From positions 302,762-366,761 of the forward strand of contig CAVPYN010000011.1 of assembly GCA_963709995.1 (NCBI GenBank): DNA of 64,000 bases, in the 5' to 3' direction. A model generated the notes under the pieces. The model ran no database searches. It had not been told where the DNA came from and worked only from the letters and a program-made list of their open reading frames with translations. Each line of letters begins with the position of its first letter. Positions within the stretch are counted from its first letter, which is position 1. Positions 18,585 to 28,246 of the stretch are shown piece by piece. This DNA comes from JAUIIK01 sp963709995 (lineage in GTDB: Bacteria; Chloroflexota; Chloroflexia; Thermomicrobiales; CFX8). The position numbers and the translations under genes are program-made.

Positions 18585-19790
18585 GTGACAAATCCTGTTG
18601 TGTGTGTATTATCGAAGGGAAGTCGTGGGGACTTCGAGATCCATATCGACCCGTACACCCGAAAGGTGGGCGTTTTGGGGAACGCCGGGCGAAGGATCGT
18701 GCAAAGGCTACGCCTGTCCGGAAATGTGTCAACCGGCGGGCAACAATTCTTCTCGGTATCGGTCACCGCCGAACGGCGGGCTGAAATCGTGGATAGTCTT
18801 GACGATTCCGCAAATCTGGACTCAGACTACCTCCTGCTGGTCATTCTCAGCTGCATCATCGCTAGCTTCGGCCTTGTGGTGAACAGCACGCCGGTTACGA
18901 TCGGCGCGATGTTGATCGCCCCGCTGATGGGGCCGATTCTTGGGATGTCGTTGTCCCTGGTGCGCAGTGATCTCCGGAGGCTGGCTCAGGCAATCAGCAC
19001 CCTTGTGTTCGGTGTTGCGGTGGCGATCTCGATCAGCGCACTGATCGGAAACATCGTATCTCGCAGCCAGGCGAACGGTTTTCTTGCCGAACTGCCGAAG
19101 GAGATGCTGAACCGGACCGAGCCGACACTGTTCGATCTGGTCGTCGCAATGGCTGGCGGCTTTCTTGCCGCCTATGCCCTGACCCAACCGCGGCTGTCGC
19201 CGACGCTGCCCGGCGTTGCAATCGCAACCTCGCTGATGCCCCCGCTCTGCGTGGTTGGCCTGGGCATTTCCCAGGGAGAAACCGGCGTCTCCAACGGCGC
19301 ACTGCTGCTCTTTCTCGCAAACTTCGTCGCGATCATATTCAGCAGCGCCCTGGTCTTTGTCCTTGCGGGATTCGGGCCACTGGCATTCAGGGAACGGCGC
19401 CAGGTACTGTCACGAACCTTCTTTGTCTCCAGTATTTCGCTGGTTTTGATCACGATTCCCCTGGCGAATTTCATGGTCCGCATCGCTGACGATGCCCGCA
19501 CGAGCCAGATCATTCAAGAGACACTGAGCGAGGAGATTCAGGACATCACCGATGATGCACGGCTCGTCGAGTTTGACCAGAACCGTGACGATGATGGGCT
19601 CCATATCAACGCGACGGTGCGAACCCCCGAAGAACTGTCTCACGGAGAGACGACTCGTATCCAGCGTGCGCTGGCCAGCAGGCTCGACACGCCGGTCTCG
19701 CTCGAATTGCTGATCGTCCCAATTACCCTTCTGGAAACGATCGATCCCGACTCCTCAACCAACGGCCCGCCACGTATCCCAGAGCCATAG
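18585..19790 (+). CDS. DUF389 family membrane protein
   Basis: The 401-residue protein has a cytoplasmic N-terminal region (1-80) and then the DUF389/TIGR00341 core: LDSDYLLLVILSCIIASFGL, NSTPVTIGAMLIAPLMGPIL, GMSLSLVRSD, FLAAYALTQPRLSPTLPGVA, IATSLMPPLCVVGLGIS, with six membrane helices between about 85 and 315, then a soluble C-terminal domain of about 90 residues. The family is widespread and of unknown function; transport has been suggested. It is divergent from the GMC gene with about 140 bp between them. Confidence 0.9.
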   Translation: MTNPVVCVLSKGSRGDFEIHIDPYTRKVGVLGNAGRRIVQRLRLSGNVSTGGQQFFSVSVTAERRAEIVDSLDDSANLDSDYLLLVILSCIIASFGLVVNSTPVTIGAMLIAPLMGPILGMSLSLVRSDLRRLAQAISTLVFGVAVAISISALIGNIVSRSQANGFLAELPKEMLNRTEPTLFDLVVAMAGGFLAAYALTQPRLSPTLPGVAIATSLMPPLCVVGLGISQGETGVSNGALLLFLANFVAIIFSSALVFVLAGFGPLAFRERRQVLSRTFFVSSISLVLITIPLANFMVRIADDARTSQIIQETLSEEIQDITDDARLVEFDQNRDDDGLHINATVRTPEELSHGETTRIQRALASRLDTPVSLELLIVPITLLETIDPDSSTNGPPRIPEP

Positions 19791-19864
19791 CGGATGGATT
19801 ATCATCGAGCGGTCAACAGGATGCGATGTGATCGGAACTCAACCGCACCAGAGGAATACAAAGC

Positions 19865-21196
19865 ATGAGGGCCATCATCTTCTTCTTCGCGTTGCTTGCC
19901 ATCCTACTACCCGCCCTGCCCACTAGCGCTGTCGCGCCCGAACCAGGGCCAGTATGGGACACCTGGGCTCGCACTGACCTGCCGGTGTCCGATGGCATCG
20001 CGTCGCGCACCTGGATGTGGGGGCCAGAAGCGATCAGTGACCCGATGATCGAATCTTATGTAGAGTCTCCAGATGGATTGAGACCGGTTCAGTACTTTGA
20101 GAAGTCCCGCATGGAGATTACCGATCCGGCCGGGGATATTGCGTCACCCTGGTATGTCACCAACGGGCTGCTCGTCGTGGAGATGGTTACTGGCCAGGTC
20201 CAGATCGGCGACGCCGATTTCGAACAACGCGATCCAGCCTCGATCAACGCCGCTGGCGACAGCGACGACCCCAACGGGCCCACTTACACCACGATCGCAA
20301 TGTTGCTCGACCTCCCAGCATCGCCCCCAGGAACGGTCGTCGACCAGCGCGTCAACCGTGACGGCGCCGTCACGACGAGCCCGGAACTCGGATCTCAGAA
20401 CGTCACTATCGCCATCGTCGACGACGTGACAGACCATGGTATCGCGCAGCCGTTCTGGATTCTCATGAACTCGATCGGCCCTGTCTACGAGGATGGTGGG
20501 TTCGTAACCGGACAACTCTTCGAGAATCCCTACTTCGCAACTGGACGGCCGATCACCGAACCGTACTGGGCGGAGGTTAAGGTCGCCGGGACAGTCAAGT
20601 GGGTGCTGATCCAGGCATTCGAACGAAGAATTCTGACCTACACCCCGGATAATCCGGCTGGCTGGCAGGTCGAGGCAGGCAACGTTGGCTCGCATTACTT
20701 CGACTGGCGCTATAACCAGCAACCGCCGATGCCGCCGGGGGCTGGGGAGACGATTACGATTGATGTTGAGGGTCTCGAGATCGACGCCGGGGATACCCAG
20801 GGCAACACGACCTACGGCCTGCGCTTCATCGGCCTGGCCACCGGTGATGTTGCAGGGGCGATGGAAGTCGAGCTGGATTATTCACCACCCAACCCTGGCC
20901 CGAACGCCGTCAATCAGATCGTCGGCGGGTCATGGTCGATCTCATCGGAGGGCGGGGAATTAAGCGGCGACATCACCGCAGGCTCGGCCACCTGGAATGG
21001 GACAGTCACAACAGCGGCCATCGAAGCGACGTTCGGTATCACAACAGCGACCGGGCAGTTCGGAGGCTATGCCGGAACCGGCGCGTTCACCGGCACGCTC
21101 AGTCACCTGACCTTTCCGCCACGCATCAGTGGGGTGCTGATGTTTGATCTAGAACCAGATGCGAGCACTGCCAACGCCGAAGAATCTGCCAAATAG
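19865..21196 (+). CDS. Secreted protein with Chloroflexota TPDN/GNVGxHY domain
   Basis: The 443-residue product has a signal peptide (MRAIIFFFALLAILLPALP...). Residues about 35-285 form a domain clearly homologous to the middle of the protease at 9949-12235: shared blocks include RTWMWGP, VQYFEKSRMEITDP, DPNGPTYTT, DDVTDHGIAQPFWILMNS, ATGRPITEPYWAEVKV and FERRILTYTPDNPAGW followed by GNVGSHYFDWRY. A short PPMPPG linker leads to a second domain (290-430) rich in Gly, Thr and Ser, likely beta-sandwich. No catalytic motif is visible. It is probably exported to the cell surface or medium. Function unknown. Confidence 0.8.
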   Translation: MRAIIFFFALLAILLPALPTSAVAPEPGPVWDTWARTDLPVSDGIASRTWMWGPEAISDPMIESYVESPDGLRPVQYFEKSRMEITDPAGDIASPWYVTNGLLVVEMVTGQVQIGDADFEQRDPASINAAGDSDDPNGPTYTTIAMLLDLPASPPGTVVDQRVNRDGAVTTSPELGSQNVTIAIVDDVTDHGIAQPFWILMNSIGPVYEDGGFVTGQLFENPYFATGRPITEPYWAEVKVAGTVKWVLIQAFERRILTYTPDNPAGWQVEAGNVGSHYFDWRYNQQPPMPPGAGETITIDVEGLEIDAGDTQGNTTYGLRFIGLATGDVAGAMEVELDYSPPNPGPNAVNQIVGGSWSISSEGGELSGDITAGSATWNGTVTTAAIEATFGITTATGQFGGYAGTGAFTGTLSHLTFPPRISGVLMFDLEPDASTANAEESAK

Positions 21197-21270
21197 CCCG
21201 GATCTTTCACCGCGCCGTTTCAATGTGGATGACAGTTTCTGTCCCCAATCAGAGCCACGAGCAATTAGGG

Positions 21271-22476
21271 CTAACTACCAGCCGGATCGGGCTCGGGCAG
21301 CCAGCCCCAGGGGTGTGGTCCCCAATCGGGGCTGATCATCTCGCCAGAGCGGATGGTCAGCACTGGTTCGAGCGCAATGTCGCCACACTGCTCCGTTCCT
21401 CGAAGATCGCGAAAGATCCACTTACCGTGGGCTTCGCGCAGCAAGGTGACGTCAGCGTCATATCCAGGGGAAAGCTTGCCAATCTCGTTGTCGAGCCCGA
21501 GCGCCTTCGCCGGCGCCACGGTTGTCATTCGAATCACTTCGGTGAGGCTGAACCCCATCGCGATGAATTTCGACATCGTCTCGGTCAGGCTGTAGACGAG
21601 CGTGGCGCGACCGGGCAGGGTCAGATCCGTTCCAAGCACGTCGGGCAGCAATCCCTGGTCGATCAACCGGTGAGCGACGTCAAAGGAGAAATTTCCTCGT
21701 CCCAACGATGGTTCCATCACCACACCCCGGTCACGTGCCTCGAAGACCTCCGGCATCGCCCGGCCATCTGTTCCGAGCAGGCTACCGGGTTGATCGGTGT
21801 AGATGTGCGCCAGAATGTCGCCTTGTTCGAGCTGGCTGACAACCGACTCGGTCAGTGTTGGATCGCCAGGCTGGGCGTCGAAATCTCCAATATGGATCAT
21901 TTGCATTCCGCCGGATGCTCGCGCCGCCTGCTTTGTCAGATCGACCATCCGCGCACCGAGCGTCCGCACAGCAGGGCCGACCGCGCGCAACTTCACGCCA
22001 ACGATGACACCCTGGTATCGAGTCGACACCTCGATGGCATGATCAAGGTCGATGTCGTCCTCGATCCGGACCGCCGGGATAAACGCCTGACCGTTGCGTG
22101 CGATATGAAGGAAGGCCAGTGTGCGGGTTTTCGCGGTCTTGATGACCTGGTGATAGAAGGGCTCCCAGGTGCAGGGGCCGGCCGTCCCGGCATCGACGAT
22201 CGTCGTCACGCCGGACCGCACCCCGGCGAGGTCAGGATCCAGGCTTGAACCCATATGGGTGTAGACGTGGGCATGAATGTCGATAAGTCCGGGAACAACC
22301 AGCAGGCCCCGCGCATCGATAATCCGCCGCGCCTCGACCTGTCCCTCCAAATCGGCCCCGGCCTGTACGATCTTATCTCCGGTGATCGCCACATCAGTGA
22401 TTCCGTCAATGCCCGAGGCCGGATCGATCACCCGTCCACCGGCTATCAACAAATCAACGCTCACTGGATCACTCAT
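21271..22476 (-). CDS. Amidohydrolase/deacetylase-family metal-dependent hydrolase
   Basis: The 401-residue protein has the amidohydrolase pattern: N-terminal DLLIAGGRVIDPASGIDG, GLLVVPGLIDIHAHVYTHMG (HxH metal site), VIVGVKLRAVGPAVR with the candidate carboxylated Lys, MIHIGDF and AHIYTD with later His ligands, and VLGTDLTLPG with the catalytic Asp. This fits the EF_0837/AHA_3915 deacetylase-like subgroup, related to dihydroorotase and urease alpha chain. Probable reaction is hydrolysis of an amide or N-acetyl group; the real substrate is unknown. It is divergent from the M28-like gene. Confidence 0.85.
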   Translation of the reverse strand: MSDPVSVDLLIAGGRVIDPASGIDGITDVAITGDKIVQAGADLEGQVEARRIIDARGLLVVPGLIDIHAHVYTHMGSSLDPDLAGVRSGVTTIVDAGTAGPCTWEPFYHQVIKTAKTRTLAFLHIARNGQAFIPAVRIEDDIDLDHAIEVSTRYQGVIVGVKLRAVGPAVRTLGARMVDLTKQAARASGGMQMIHIGDFDAQPGDPTLTESVVSQLEQGDILAHIYTDQPGSLLGTDGRAMPEVFEARDRGVVMEPSLGRGNFSFDVAHRLIDQGLLPDVLGTDLTLPGRATLVYSLTETMSKFIAMGFSLTEVIRMTTVAPAKALGLDNEIGKLSPGYDADVTLLREAHGKWIFRDLRGTEQCGDIALEPVLTIRSGEMISPDWGPHPWGWLPEPDPAGS

Positions 22477-22649
22477 GGTATCCCCTCCTGATGTCTTCTC
22501 GTGAATACGCTAGACATAGCATGTTTCGACCCACTGCGCGATCTCTTATACGACGATCCTGGCAGCACAACCGTCATCGACCATCTCCGACACAGAAGAT
22601 CATGGGTGCAGTAGGATGTGGCCCACTATGAATGATAAGGACTCATCCA

Positions 22650-23771
22650 ATGCGCCAAGGTTCCGATCTCTACCGGCTCGTCTGCGAGTACGCCGATCTC
22701 GGAGAACACCGCACCGGGACGGCCGTCGACCGGGCGACGACGGATTGGCTGGCCGGTTTGCTGCGTGGTGCTGGCGCCGCCGTCGAGTTCCAGCCATTCG
22801 AGTTCAGTCGCTACCAGGCCGAGTGGGAAGTGCGTGTCGACGGAGAGCCAGTCCAGTCTATCCCACTCTTCTATGAAGGAATCGGTCTTGCCTCGACGAA
22901 CCATCCGGCGACGATGTCCTGGAAACCTGGCCTTTCCCATACCGGACTTGACCCGGCCTTCGACGCGTTTGCCCGGCAAGCGCTGGCGGATGGCGCGCCA
23001 GCAGCCGTTGTTGCGACCGGCGGCCCAACTGGCCTGCTCCACGCGGTGAATCGTGCCCCGATCCTGGGCAGTGGCCTGCCAACGCTGCTCGTGCCCGGCA
23101 GGCTTGGAGATCGGCTAGGTTCCGCAAGGGTCGAGGTGACGTTCGATGCACGTATTCTGACCGGCAGGTCCAACAATATCATCGGCCGGTTCGGCGATGG
23201 ACCGATCGAAGAGACGCTCGTCATCACAACCCCGATTTCCGGCTGGTTTCGTTGCGCGGGCGAGCGTGGCACAGGGATCGCCGTTGCAATCGAGGTGGCC
23301 GCGGCCATCGCGCAGAACCAACCAGTCATGTTCATCGGAGCAAGCGGACACGAGCTGTATCACCAGGGCGCGCAACGAGCAGTCAGGGAGATTGCGGGGC
23401 CGCCACAAGCCATCGTCCACATCGGCGCAAGCGTCGCGGCAGCCGCCCAGCCGCCAGTGAACGGCAGTGCGATATTGACGCCGGATCTGGTCGCCCGCAT
23501 CTCTGCTGACCTCGGGCAATCGACAGAGCTATCGGCAGTGTTGGCGGAGGTTGGTATCCGCACGGTCGTCCCCCAACGCCCAAACGACCCAGAAGAGTGG
23601 ACCGGTGAATCGAGAAACTGGGCCCATTTCAATCGACCGCTGTTCTCGCTTGTCGGTGGATTCCCATTCTTCCACGCCCCGGAGGACACTCCTGAACGCG
23701 CCACGACCCCCGCGCTGCTAGAGAAAGTCTCCCACGCGGTCGCGACCTCGGTGCGATTGATGGTGACCTGA
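22650..23771 (+). CDS. M28 peptidase-like protein without the standard zinc ligands
   Basis: The 373-residue product (start MRQGSDLYRLVCEYADLG) resembles M28 aminopeptidases with a PA-type insert (GAPAAVVATGGPTGLLHAVN). Where M28 enzymes have the metal-binding HxD, DN(A/S)G and EE motifs, this protein reads TPISGWFRCAGERGTGIAVA and FIGASGHELYHQG; the first His/Asp pair and the second metal-binding Asp appear to be replaced. The conserved TPxSGWFxCAGERGTG block suggests a distinct subfamily, perhaps with other chemistry. The first in-frame ATG is at 22632, but MRQGSD is more family-like. Cytoplasmic; no signal peptide. Confidence 0.7.
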   Translation: MRQGSDLYRLVCEYADLGEHRTGTAVDRATTDWLAGLLRGAGAAVEFQPFEFSRYQAEWEVRVDGEPVQSIPLFYEGIGLASTNHPATMSWKPGLSHTGLDPAFDAFARQALADGAPAAVVATGGPTGLLHAVNRAPILGSGLPTLLVPGRLGDRLGSARVEVTFDARILTGRSNNIIGRFGDGPIEETLVITTPISGWFRCAGERGTGIAVAIEVAAAIAQNQPVMFIGASGHELYHQGAQRAVREIAGPPQAIVHIGASVAAAAQPPVNGSAILTPDLVARISADLGQSTELSAVLAEVGIRTVVPQRPNDPEEWTGESRNWAHFNRPLFSLVGGFPFFHAPEDTPERATTPALLEKVSHAVATSVRLMVT

Positions 23772-24237
23772 CTTACGAAGTGTCCGTCCCACCAGAGTCG
23801 CTCGTGAGGGCGCTAAGTAAGACGATGGAGCAAGGATCTTTCATTCTTGCCCCATCAGAATATGCTAATCTGCTACCGTATCTGGCCAACGCAATGCCTC
23901 CGGCTTAAGCAGTCTGTTTACGAGAGTGACCAGAACAGGCCGGTTGGCGTTGGGATCAGGCAAATCTCAGACTGCGTCGGTATAGAAGAACATTGAGCCC
24001 CGACGATTCCGCATGATCGCCTGTATCACGGGTAAATGTCACCCAAGGCGGCGCAGATTTCGTTGTGGGCTGGTGGGATTCATGCCCTGAGATGCGCTTG
24101 ACGCGTCGAGGACAACGCATTACGGCCCGGCAATCGATAGCAATGAAAGGGAAGGGCCGGCAATCTTTCGATCTACCATTGGACGATAGCGAAGATATCT
24201 CTAGATCCGCGATGAGATAAACGAAAGGACCCCCACC
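23772..24237. other. Intergenic region upstream of the arylsulfatase gene
   Basis: About 465 bp with no convincing gene. It ends in gataaacgaaaggaccccc, a weak purine-rich ribosome site before the TTG start at 24238. A near-direct repeat (cccggcaatc at about 24,127 and gccggcaatc at about 24,157) is visible but its meaning is unclear. Confidence 0.5.
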
Positions 24238-26598
24238 TTGAGTGGTGTACGCGAATACAAACCAGGAACTCCATTTTCCGGTGTCATGGGCCGGACAACA
24301 TCGGAATCCTCTCCGGCCTGGCCGGAGCCGCTGCGATCGAAGGAGGGCGCGCCAAACGTGCTCTTCATTGTCCTCGATGATGTGGGTTTTGGACAGATGA
24401 GCCCCTTTGGTGGGCTGGCCAACACGCCAAACATCGGACGGCTCGTTGAGGGTGGCCTTAACTACACCAACATGCATACCACCGCGCTCTGCTCGCCGAC
24501 GCGGTCCTGCATCCTGACCGGGCGCAACCACCACTCCAATGGCCTGGCCTGCATCCAGGAAGCAGCAACGGGCTATCCTGGCTACAACGGAGTCATGCCC
24601 TTCGAGAACGGGTTCCTCTCGGAGATCCTGCTCCAGGAGGGGTACAGCAACTATGCCGTCGGCAAGTGGCATCTCACGCCCACCACGGAATCCACCGCCG
24701 CTGGCCCCTTCCACTACTGGCCATTGGGCCGTGGTTTCGAGCGCTTCTATGGCTTTCTTGGAGGCGAGACGAACCAGTGGTTCCCCGACTTGATTGCGGA
24801 TAACCACTCGGTCGTCGCGCCAGCTTCGCCGGAAGATGGCTACCACCTGACACCGGATCTGGTCGACAATTCCATCGAAATGATCCGCAACGCCAACGTC
24901 AACGCCCCGGACAAGCCCTTCTTCCTGTACTTCTGCCCCGGTGCGGGCCATGCCCCGCACCACGTCGCCAGAGAGTGGGCGGATAAGTACAAAGGCGTCT
25001 ATGACATGGGTTGGGACAAACTTCGCGAGATCATCTTCGCCAACCAGAAGAAGCTGGGGATTTTTGCCGCGGACGCTGAGATCTCGGAACGCGATCCGGA
25101 CGTGCCGGAGTGGGATAGCCTGCCAGACGACGAAAAAACGCTCTATACCCGCCAGATGGAGATTTTCGCCGGGTTCATGGAACACACCGACGTCTACATC
25201 GGACGTTTGCTGGACTCCCTGGAGCAAATGGGCAAGCTCGACAACACGCTGATCATGCTCATCTCCGACAATGGAGCCAGCTCCGAGGGTGGCGTCAGCG
25301 GCGCGTTCAATGAGATGACCGCCTTCAACTATCATCCGGAAACCGCCGAAGAGATCCTGCCAAAACTGGACATGCTCGGTGGTCCTTCCTCATATCCGCA
25401 CTACGCCTGGGGCTGGGCCTGGGCTGGCAACACACCCTTCCGGCGATGGAAGAAGGATGTCTATCGGGGTGGGTGCTCCGACAACTTCATCGTGCACTGG
25501 CCGGCCGGCATCAAGGCCAAAGGCGAGCTGCGCCATCACTATGCGCACGCCATCGACATGGTGCCGACGGTCCTCGATGCGCTGGGAATCGAACCGCCAA
25601 CCAGCATCCGCGGAGTAGCCCAGTCGGAACTTCACGGCGTCAGCTTCGCCCACACCTTTGACGACGACTCGGCGGATTCGAACCATCACACCCAGTACTT
25701 TGAGATGTTCGGCTCACGAGCGATCTATCACGACGGCTGGCGGGCCGACTGTGGCTGGCCGGGTCCCAACTACACGACGGGAGCCCAAAAGAACCGTCAC
25801 GTTGGTGATCCGATTACCGACGAGATCCTGAACGACCTTGATGCGAACGGCTGGGAACTCTTCAACGTCGCGGTTGACCCGGCGGAGAGGCACGATCTCG
25901 CCGCGGAACACCCTGAGAAGCTGCAAGAGATGATCGGGCGCTGGTACAACGAGGCGGGCAAATATCAGGTGCTCCCGCTCGATGGCAGCCTGTGGCAACG
26001 GCTCAACACCGAGCGGCCACAGGTCACCAAGGATCGCAATCAGTTCGAAGTGTATGCGAACACCTACATGCCACAGGGAACCGCGCCCGCGATATTTAAC
26101 CGCCCTCATGCAATCACGGCCGATGTTGAGATCCCGGCCGGCGGCGCGGAAGGCATCATCGTCGCTCACGGCGGTGTCACCGGCGGCTACACGCTCTTCA
26201 TTCGCGACAAGAAGCTGCATTATATCCACAACTTTGTCGGCCTTGAGGAGATGCCCGTCATCTCCGATATTGACGTACCGGAGGGCCGGGTCACGCTGCG
26301 TTACGAATTCGAGCCGACTGGCGCGCCGGAAATCCAGAAGGGATTGGGCGCGCCGGGGAACGGCCAGCTCTACATCGACGGCAAGCTCGTCGGCGACACT
26401 GCGTTCCGGACGACCACCCCGATCGTGTTCGGCCTGGAAGGTTTGAGCTGCGGTTATGAGTTTGGCGAATCGGTCTCGGCAACCTACGAAGCTCCGTTCA
26501 CCTTCACCGGCACGATCCACAAGGTGACGGTCGACCTGTCGGGTGAACTGATCAAGGATGACGAGATGGAAGTACGAAGGGTCATGGCCCAGCAGTAG
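24238..26598 (+). CDS. Arylsulfatase (Cys-type sulfatase)
   Basis: The 786-residue enzyme begins at a TTG (24238; an ATG at 24286 is an alternative) and shows the sulfatase core: NVLFIVLDDVGFGQMSPFGG with the metal-binding DD, and TALCSPTRSCILTGRNHHSN, where the C-x-P-x-R signature Cys would be converted to formylglycine. Other conserved pieces are YAVGKWHLTP, PFFLYFCPGAGHAPHHVARE and NTLIMLISDNGASSEGG with the second metal Asp/Asn. Residues about 610-780 form an extra C-terminal beta-rich domain seen in long PAS-type arylsulfatases. It hydrolyses sulfate esters and needs a formylglycine-generating activity, which is not in this window. No signal peptide is evident. Confidence 0.93.
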   Translation: MSGVREYKPGTPFSGVMGRTTSESSPAWPEPLRSKEGAPNVLFIVLDDVGFGQMSPFGGLANTPNIGRLVEGGLNYTNMHTTALCSPTRSCILTGRNHHSNGLACIQEAATGYPGYNGVMPFENGFLSEILLQEGYSNYAVGKWHLTPTTESTAAGPFHYWPLGRGFERFYGFLGGETNQWFPDLIADNHSVVAPASPEDGYHLTPDLVDNSIEMIRNANVNAPDKPFFLYFCPGAGHAPHHVAREWADKYKGVYDMGWDKLREIIFANQKKLGIFAADAEISERDPDVPEWDSLPDDEKTLYTRQMEIFAGFMEHTDVYIGRLLDSLEQMGKLDNTLIMLISDNGASSEGGVSGAFNEMTAFNYHPETAEEILPKLDMLGGPSSYPHYAWGWAWAGNTPFRRWKKDVYRGGCSDNFIVHWPAGIKAKGELRHHYAHAIDMVPTVLDALGIEPPTSIRGVAQSELHGVSFAHTFDDDSADSNHHTQYFEMFGSRAIYHDGWRADCGWPGPNYTTGAQKNRHVGDPITDEILNDLDANGWELFNVAVDPAERHDLAAEHPEKLQEMIGRWYNEAGKYQVLPLDGSLWQRLNTERPQVTKDRNQFEVYANTYMPQGTAPAIFNRPHAITADVEIPAGGAEGIIVAHGGVTGGYTLFIRDKKLHYIHNFVGLEEMPVISDIDVPEGRVTLRYEFEPTGAPEIQKGLGAPGNGQLYIDGKLVGDTAFRTTTPIVFGLEGLSCGYEFGESVSATYEAPFTFTGTIHKVTVDLSGELIKDDEMEVRRVMAQQ

Positions 26599-26619
26599 GC
26601 GTTTCGTCGTCATCGTGAA

Positions 26620-26649
26620 GAAGGGCGCGGCGCAGGCGCCGCGCCCTTC
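26620..26649. terminator. Strong hairpin between convergent genes
   Basis: gaagggcgcggcgc (26620-26633) and gcgccgcgcccttc (26636-26649) form a near-continuous 14-bp inverted repeat (the tip must open to form a loop) between the arylsulfatase and AI-2E permease stops. It lacks a T-run, so a bidirectional or structural terminator is likely. Confidence 0.65.
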
Positions 26650-26721
26650 GTTGTCCACGTCCTGATGCATGGGGCTTTGTCTGACAGGCCAGCCCGCTGC
26701 CAAAACCCACCGAATCTATCC

Positions 26722-27876
26722 TCAGGTTTCTTCGCTCTCTACTGGTTCCGGTTCGCCGCCGGCCACACCCGCGATGGCCAGTTCCGGTTCTTCATCGGGC
26801 GTCAGGCGCCCGTAAATATAGAGAACTGTGTCACGGAAGACGGCAACGACCGGCATGATGACGATGACACCAACTGCCCCCCAGAGCGCGGCGCCGATGG
26901 CGATCATGAACAACGTCTGGGCTGGCGAGAAGCCAACCGCCCCACCCTTGAACCGCGGTGCGAGATACCAGTTGTCAACCAGTTGCAAGATACCGGTAAC
27001 GATCAGCACCGGGATCAAGAGCGACGAGTCGGTCGCCTGGACCACGACAAGGGTCGCCAGAAACGCAAACCAGAAGCCGACATAGGGGATAAAGACCGCA
27101 AGGCCCGTGAAGAATCCGAGTGCGATAGCGTACTCCACACCCATCAGCCAGAGCGCAAGACCTGTCGCTGAACCGAGGATCAAACCTTCCATCGTCAACC
27201 CCCGGAAATAGGAAAAGACCGTGGAGTTCAGGATGTGCCCGACGGCGATGAAGTCTTTCTTCCATGCTTCGGGGAAATGCCGTGCCATCGAACTGGCGGA
27301 TGAGGGCCGCTCAATCAGAAGGTAGAACATGAAGAGCGGTATGAAAAAGAGCGCGAAGAAGAAGCCGACAACACCACTCACATCCCCGACGAGATTGGTG
27401 ATTGGGGTCTTAATCCAGTCCGCGAAGGATTGGCCATTCTCGTCCAGATCCTGCTGGATCGTTTGCTGGAAACTTGCTGGAACGTTGTCCTGATACCACT
27501 GCTGAATCCTGGTATCTCCCGACACGGCCTCATTGTAGAGTTCGTCGATATTCTCCATGAGATTGGAAGTCTCATCGATCACTTTTTCGCCAACAGAGAC
27601 CATGAGAATCGTCAGCGCGCCGAAGAAGACAAAGTAGACGATCAGGACTGCCGCCATGCGCCGCAACCCGGCCCGCTTTTCACCCCCGGGAATGTGGCGC
27701 TCCAGCAAGCCGACGAGCGGCATCAGCAGGTATGCGAGGAGAAACCCTATGATATAGGGCAAGATAGCACCCCATGTGGTCCAGAGAATCCAGAGAATCA
27801 GGAGTGCCACGCCAGCGACAAAGATCTGGCGATAGAGGAAACGATGGTTCCACAGATTCCTGACGTCAAAACTCAT
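26722..27876 (-). CDS. AI-2E family (PerM-type) transporter
   Basis: The 384-residue membrane protein follows the AI-2E exporter/PerM pattern: two N-terminal helices (FVAGVALLILWILWTTWGAI, IIGFLLAYLLMPLVGLLERH), a helix near 75, a periplasmic helical region (110-160), then five more helices with ALGFFTGLAVFIPYVGFWFA and the typical ending DNWYLAPRFKGGAVGFSPA and IGAALWGAVGVIVIMPVVAV. Family members transport autoinducer-2, other small molecules or sodium/protons; the substrate is not predictable. A polar acidic C-terminal tail follows. It is convergent with the arylsulfatase gene. Confidence 0.9.
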   Translation of the reverse strand: MSFDVRNLWNHRFLYRQIFVAGVALLILWILWTTWGAILPYIIGFLLAYLLMPLVGLLERHIPGGEKRAGLRRMAAVLIVYFVFFGALTILMVSVGEKVIDETSNLMENIDELYNEAVSGDTRIQQWYQDNVPASFQQTIQQDLDENGQSFADWIKTPITNLVGDVSGVVGFFFALFFIPLFMFYLLIERPSSASSMARHFPEAWKKDFIAVGHILNSTVFSYFRGLTMEGLILGSATGLALWLMGVEYAIALGFFTGLAVFIPYVGFWFAFLATLVVVQATDSSLLIPVLIVTGILQLVDNWYLAPRFKGGAVGFSPAQTLFMIAIGAALWGAVGVIVIMPVVAVFRDTVLYIYGRLTPDEEPELAIAGVAGGEPEPVESEET

Positions 27877-28246
27877 TGCTCGTAACCCTCCATGGGATCA
27901 CCATCTCAGGTATCGTCAATCCATGGACTCTTCGACCCGGTCCGGACTCGCTCTATCCTGACTACACTACTTATCGCCTGCGAAATTGGCAATTGATTAT
28001 CATCAGGTCTTTCTTTTCGTCGTACTGATTTCTCGGTACACTGCGCTAGAGGCGTCCGATCTTCATCACAAACGAAGACGGGTCGAGTTCGAACCACGAG
28101 GATGTGTCAAAAGTCGGGAACGCGGAAATGGGGAGGGAACTGCCTATATCAACCTAATCGCGCAAGCATGAGTTCATGCACCTTCGATCCATTTGCATGA
28201 CACAGTGTCCGGCCCGGAGCGGCTGGGGCTAGAGAAAGACACGAAT
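27877..28246. other. Intergenic region between divergent AI-2E and DUF1269 genes
   Basis: About 370 bp, locally more A/T-rich than the surroundings. It must hold promoters for both divergent genes, but I cannot place convincing -35/-10 boxes. The word gagttcgaacc at about 28,086 looks like a tRNA T-arm but no cloverleaf surrounds it. No gene seen. Confidence 0.5.

Noticed and set aside
21223..22248. 341-codon plus-strand ORF opposite the amidohydrolase
   Set aside because: Antisense shadow without motifs.
23956..25335. 459-codon minus-strand ORF opposite the arylsulfatase
   Set aside because: It is a shadow of the strong plus-strand sulfatase gene; no family motif and poor codon pattern.
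28070..28110. tRNA-like word gagttcgaacc
   Set aside because: No acceptor or anticodon stems can be folded around it.
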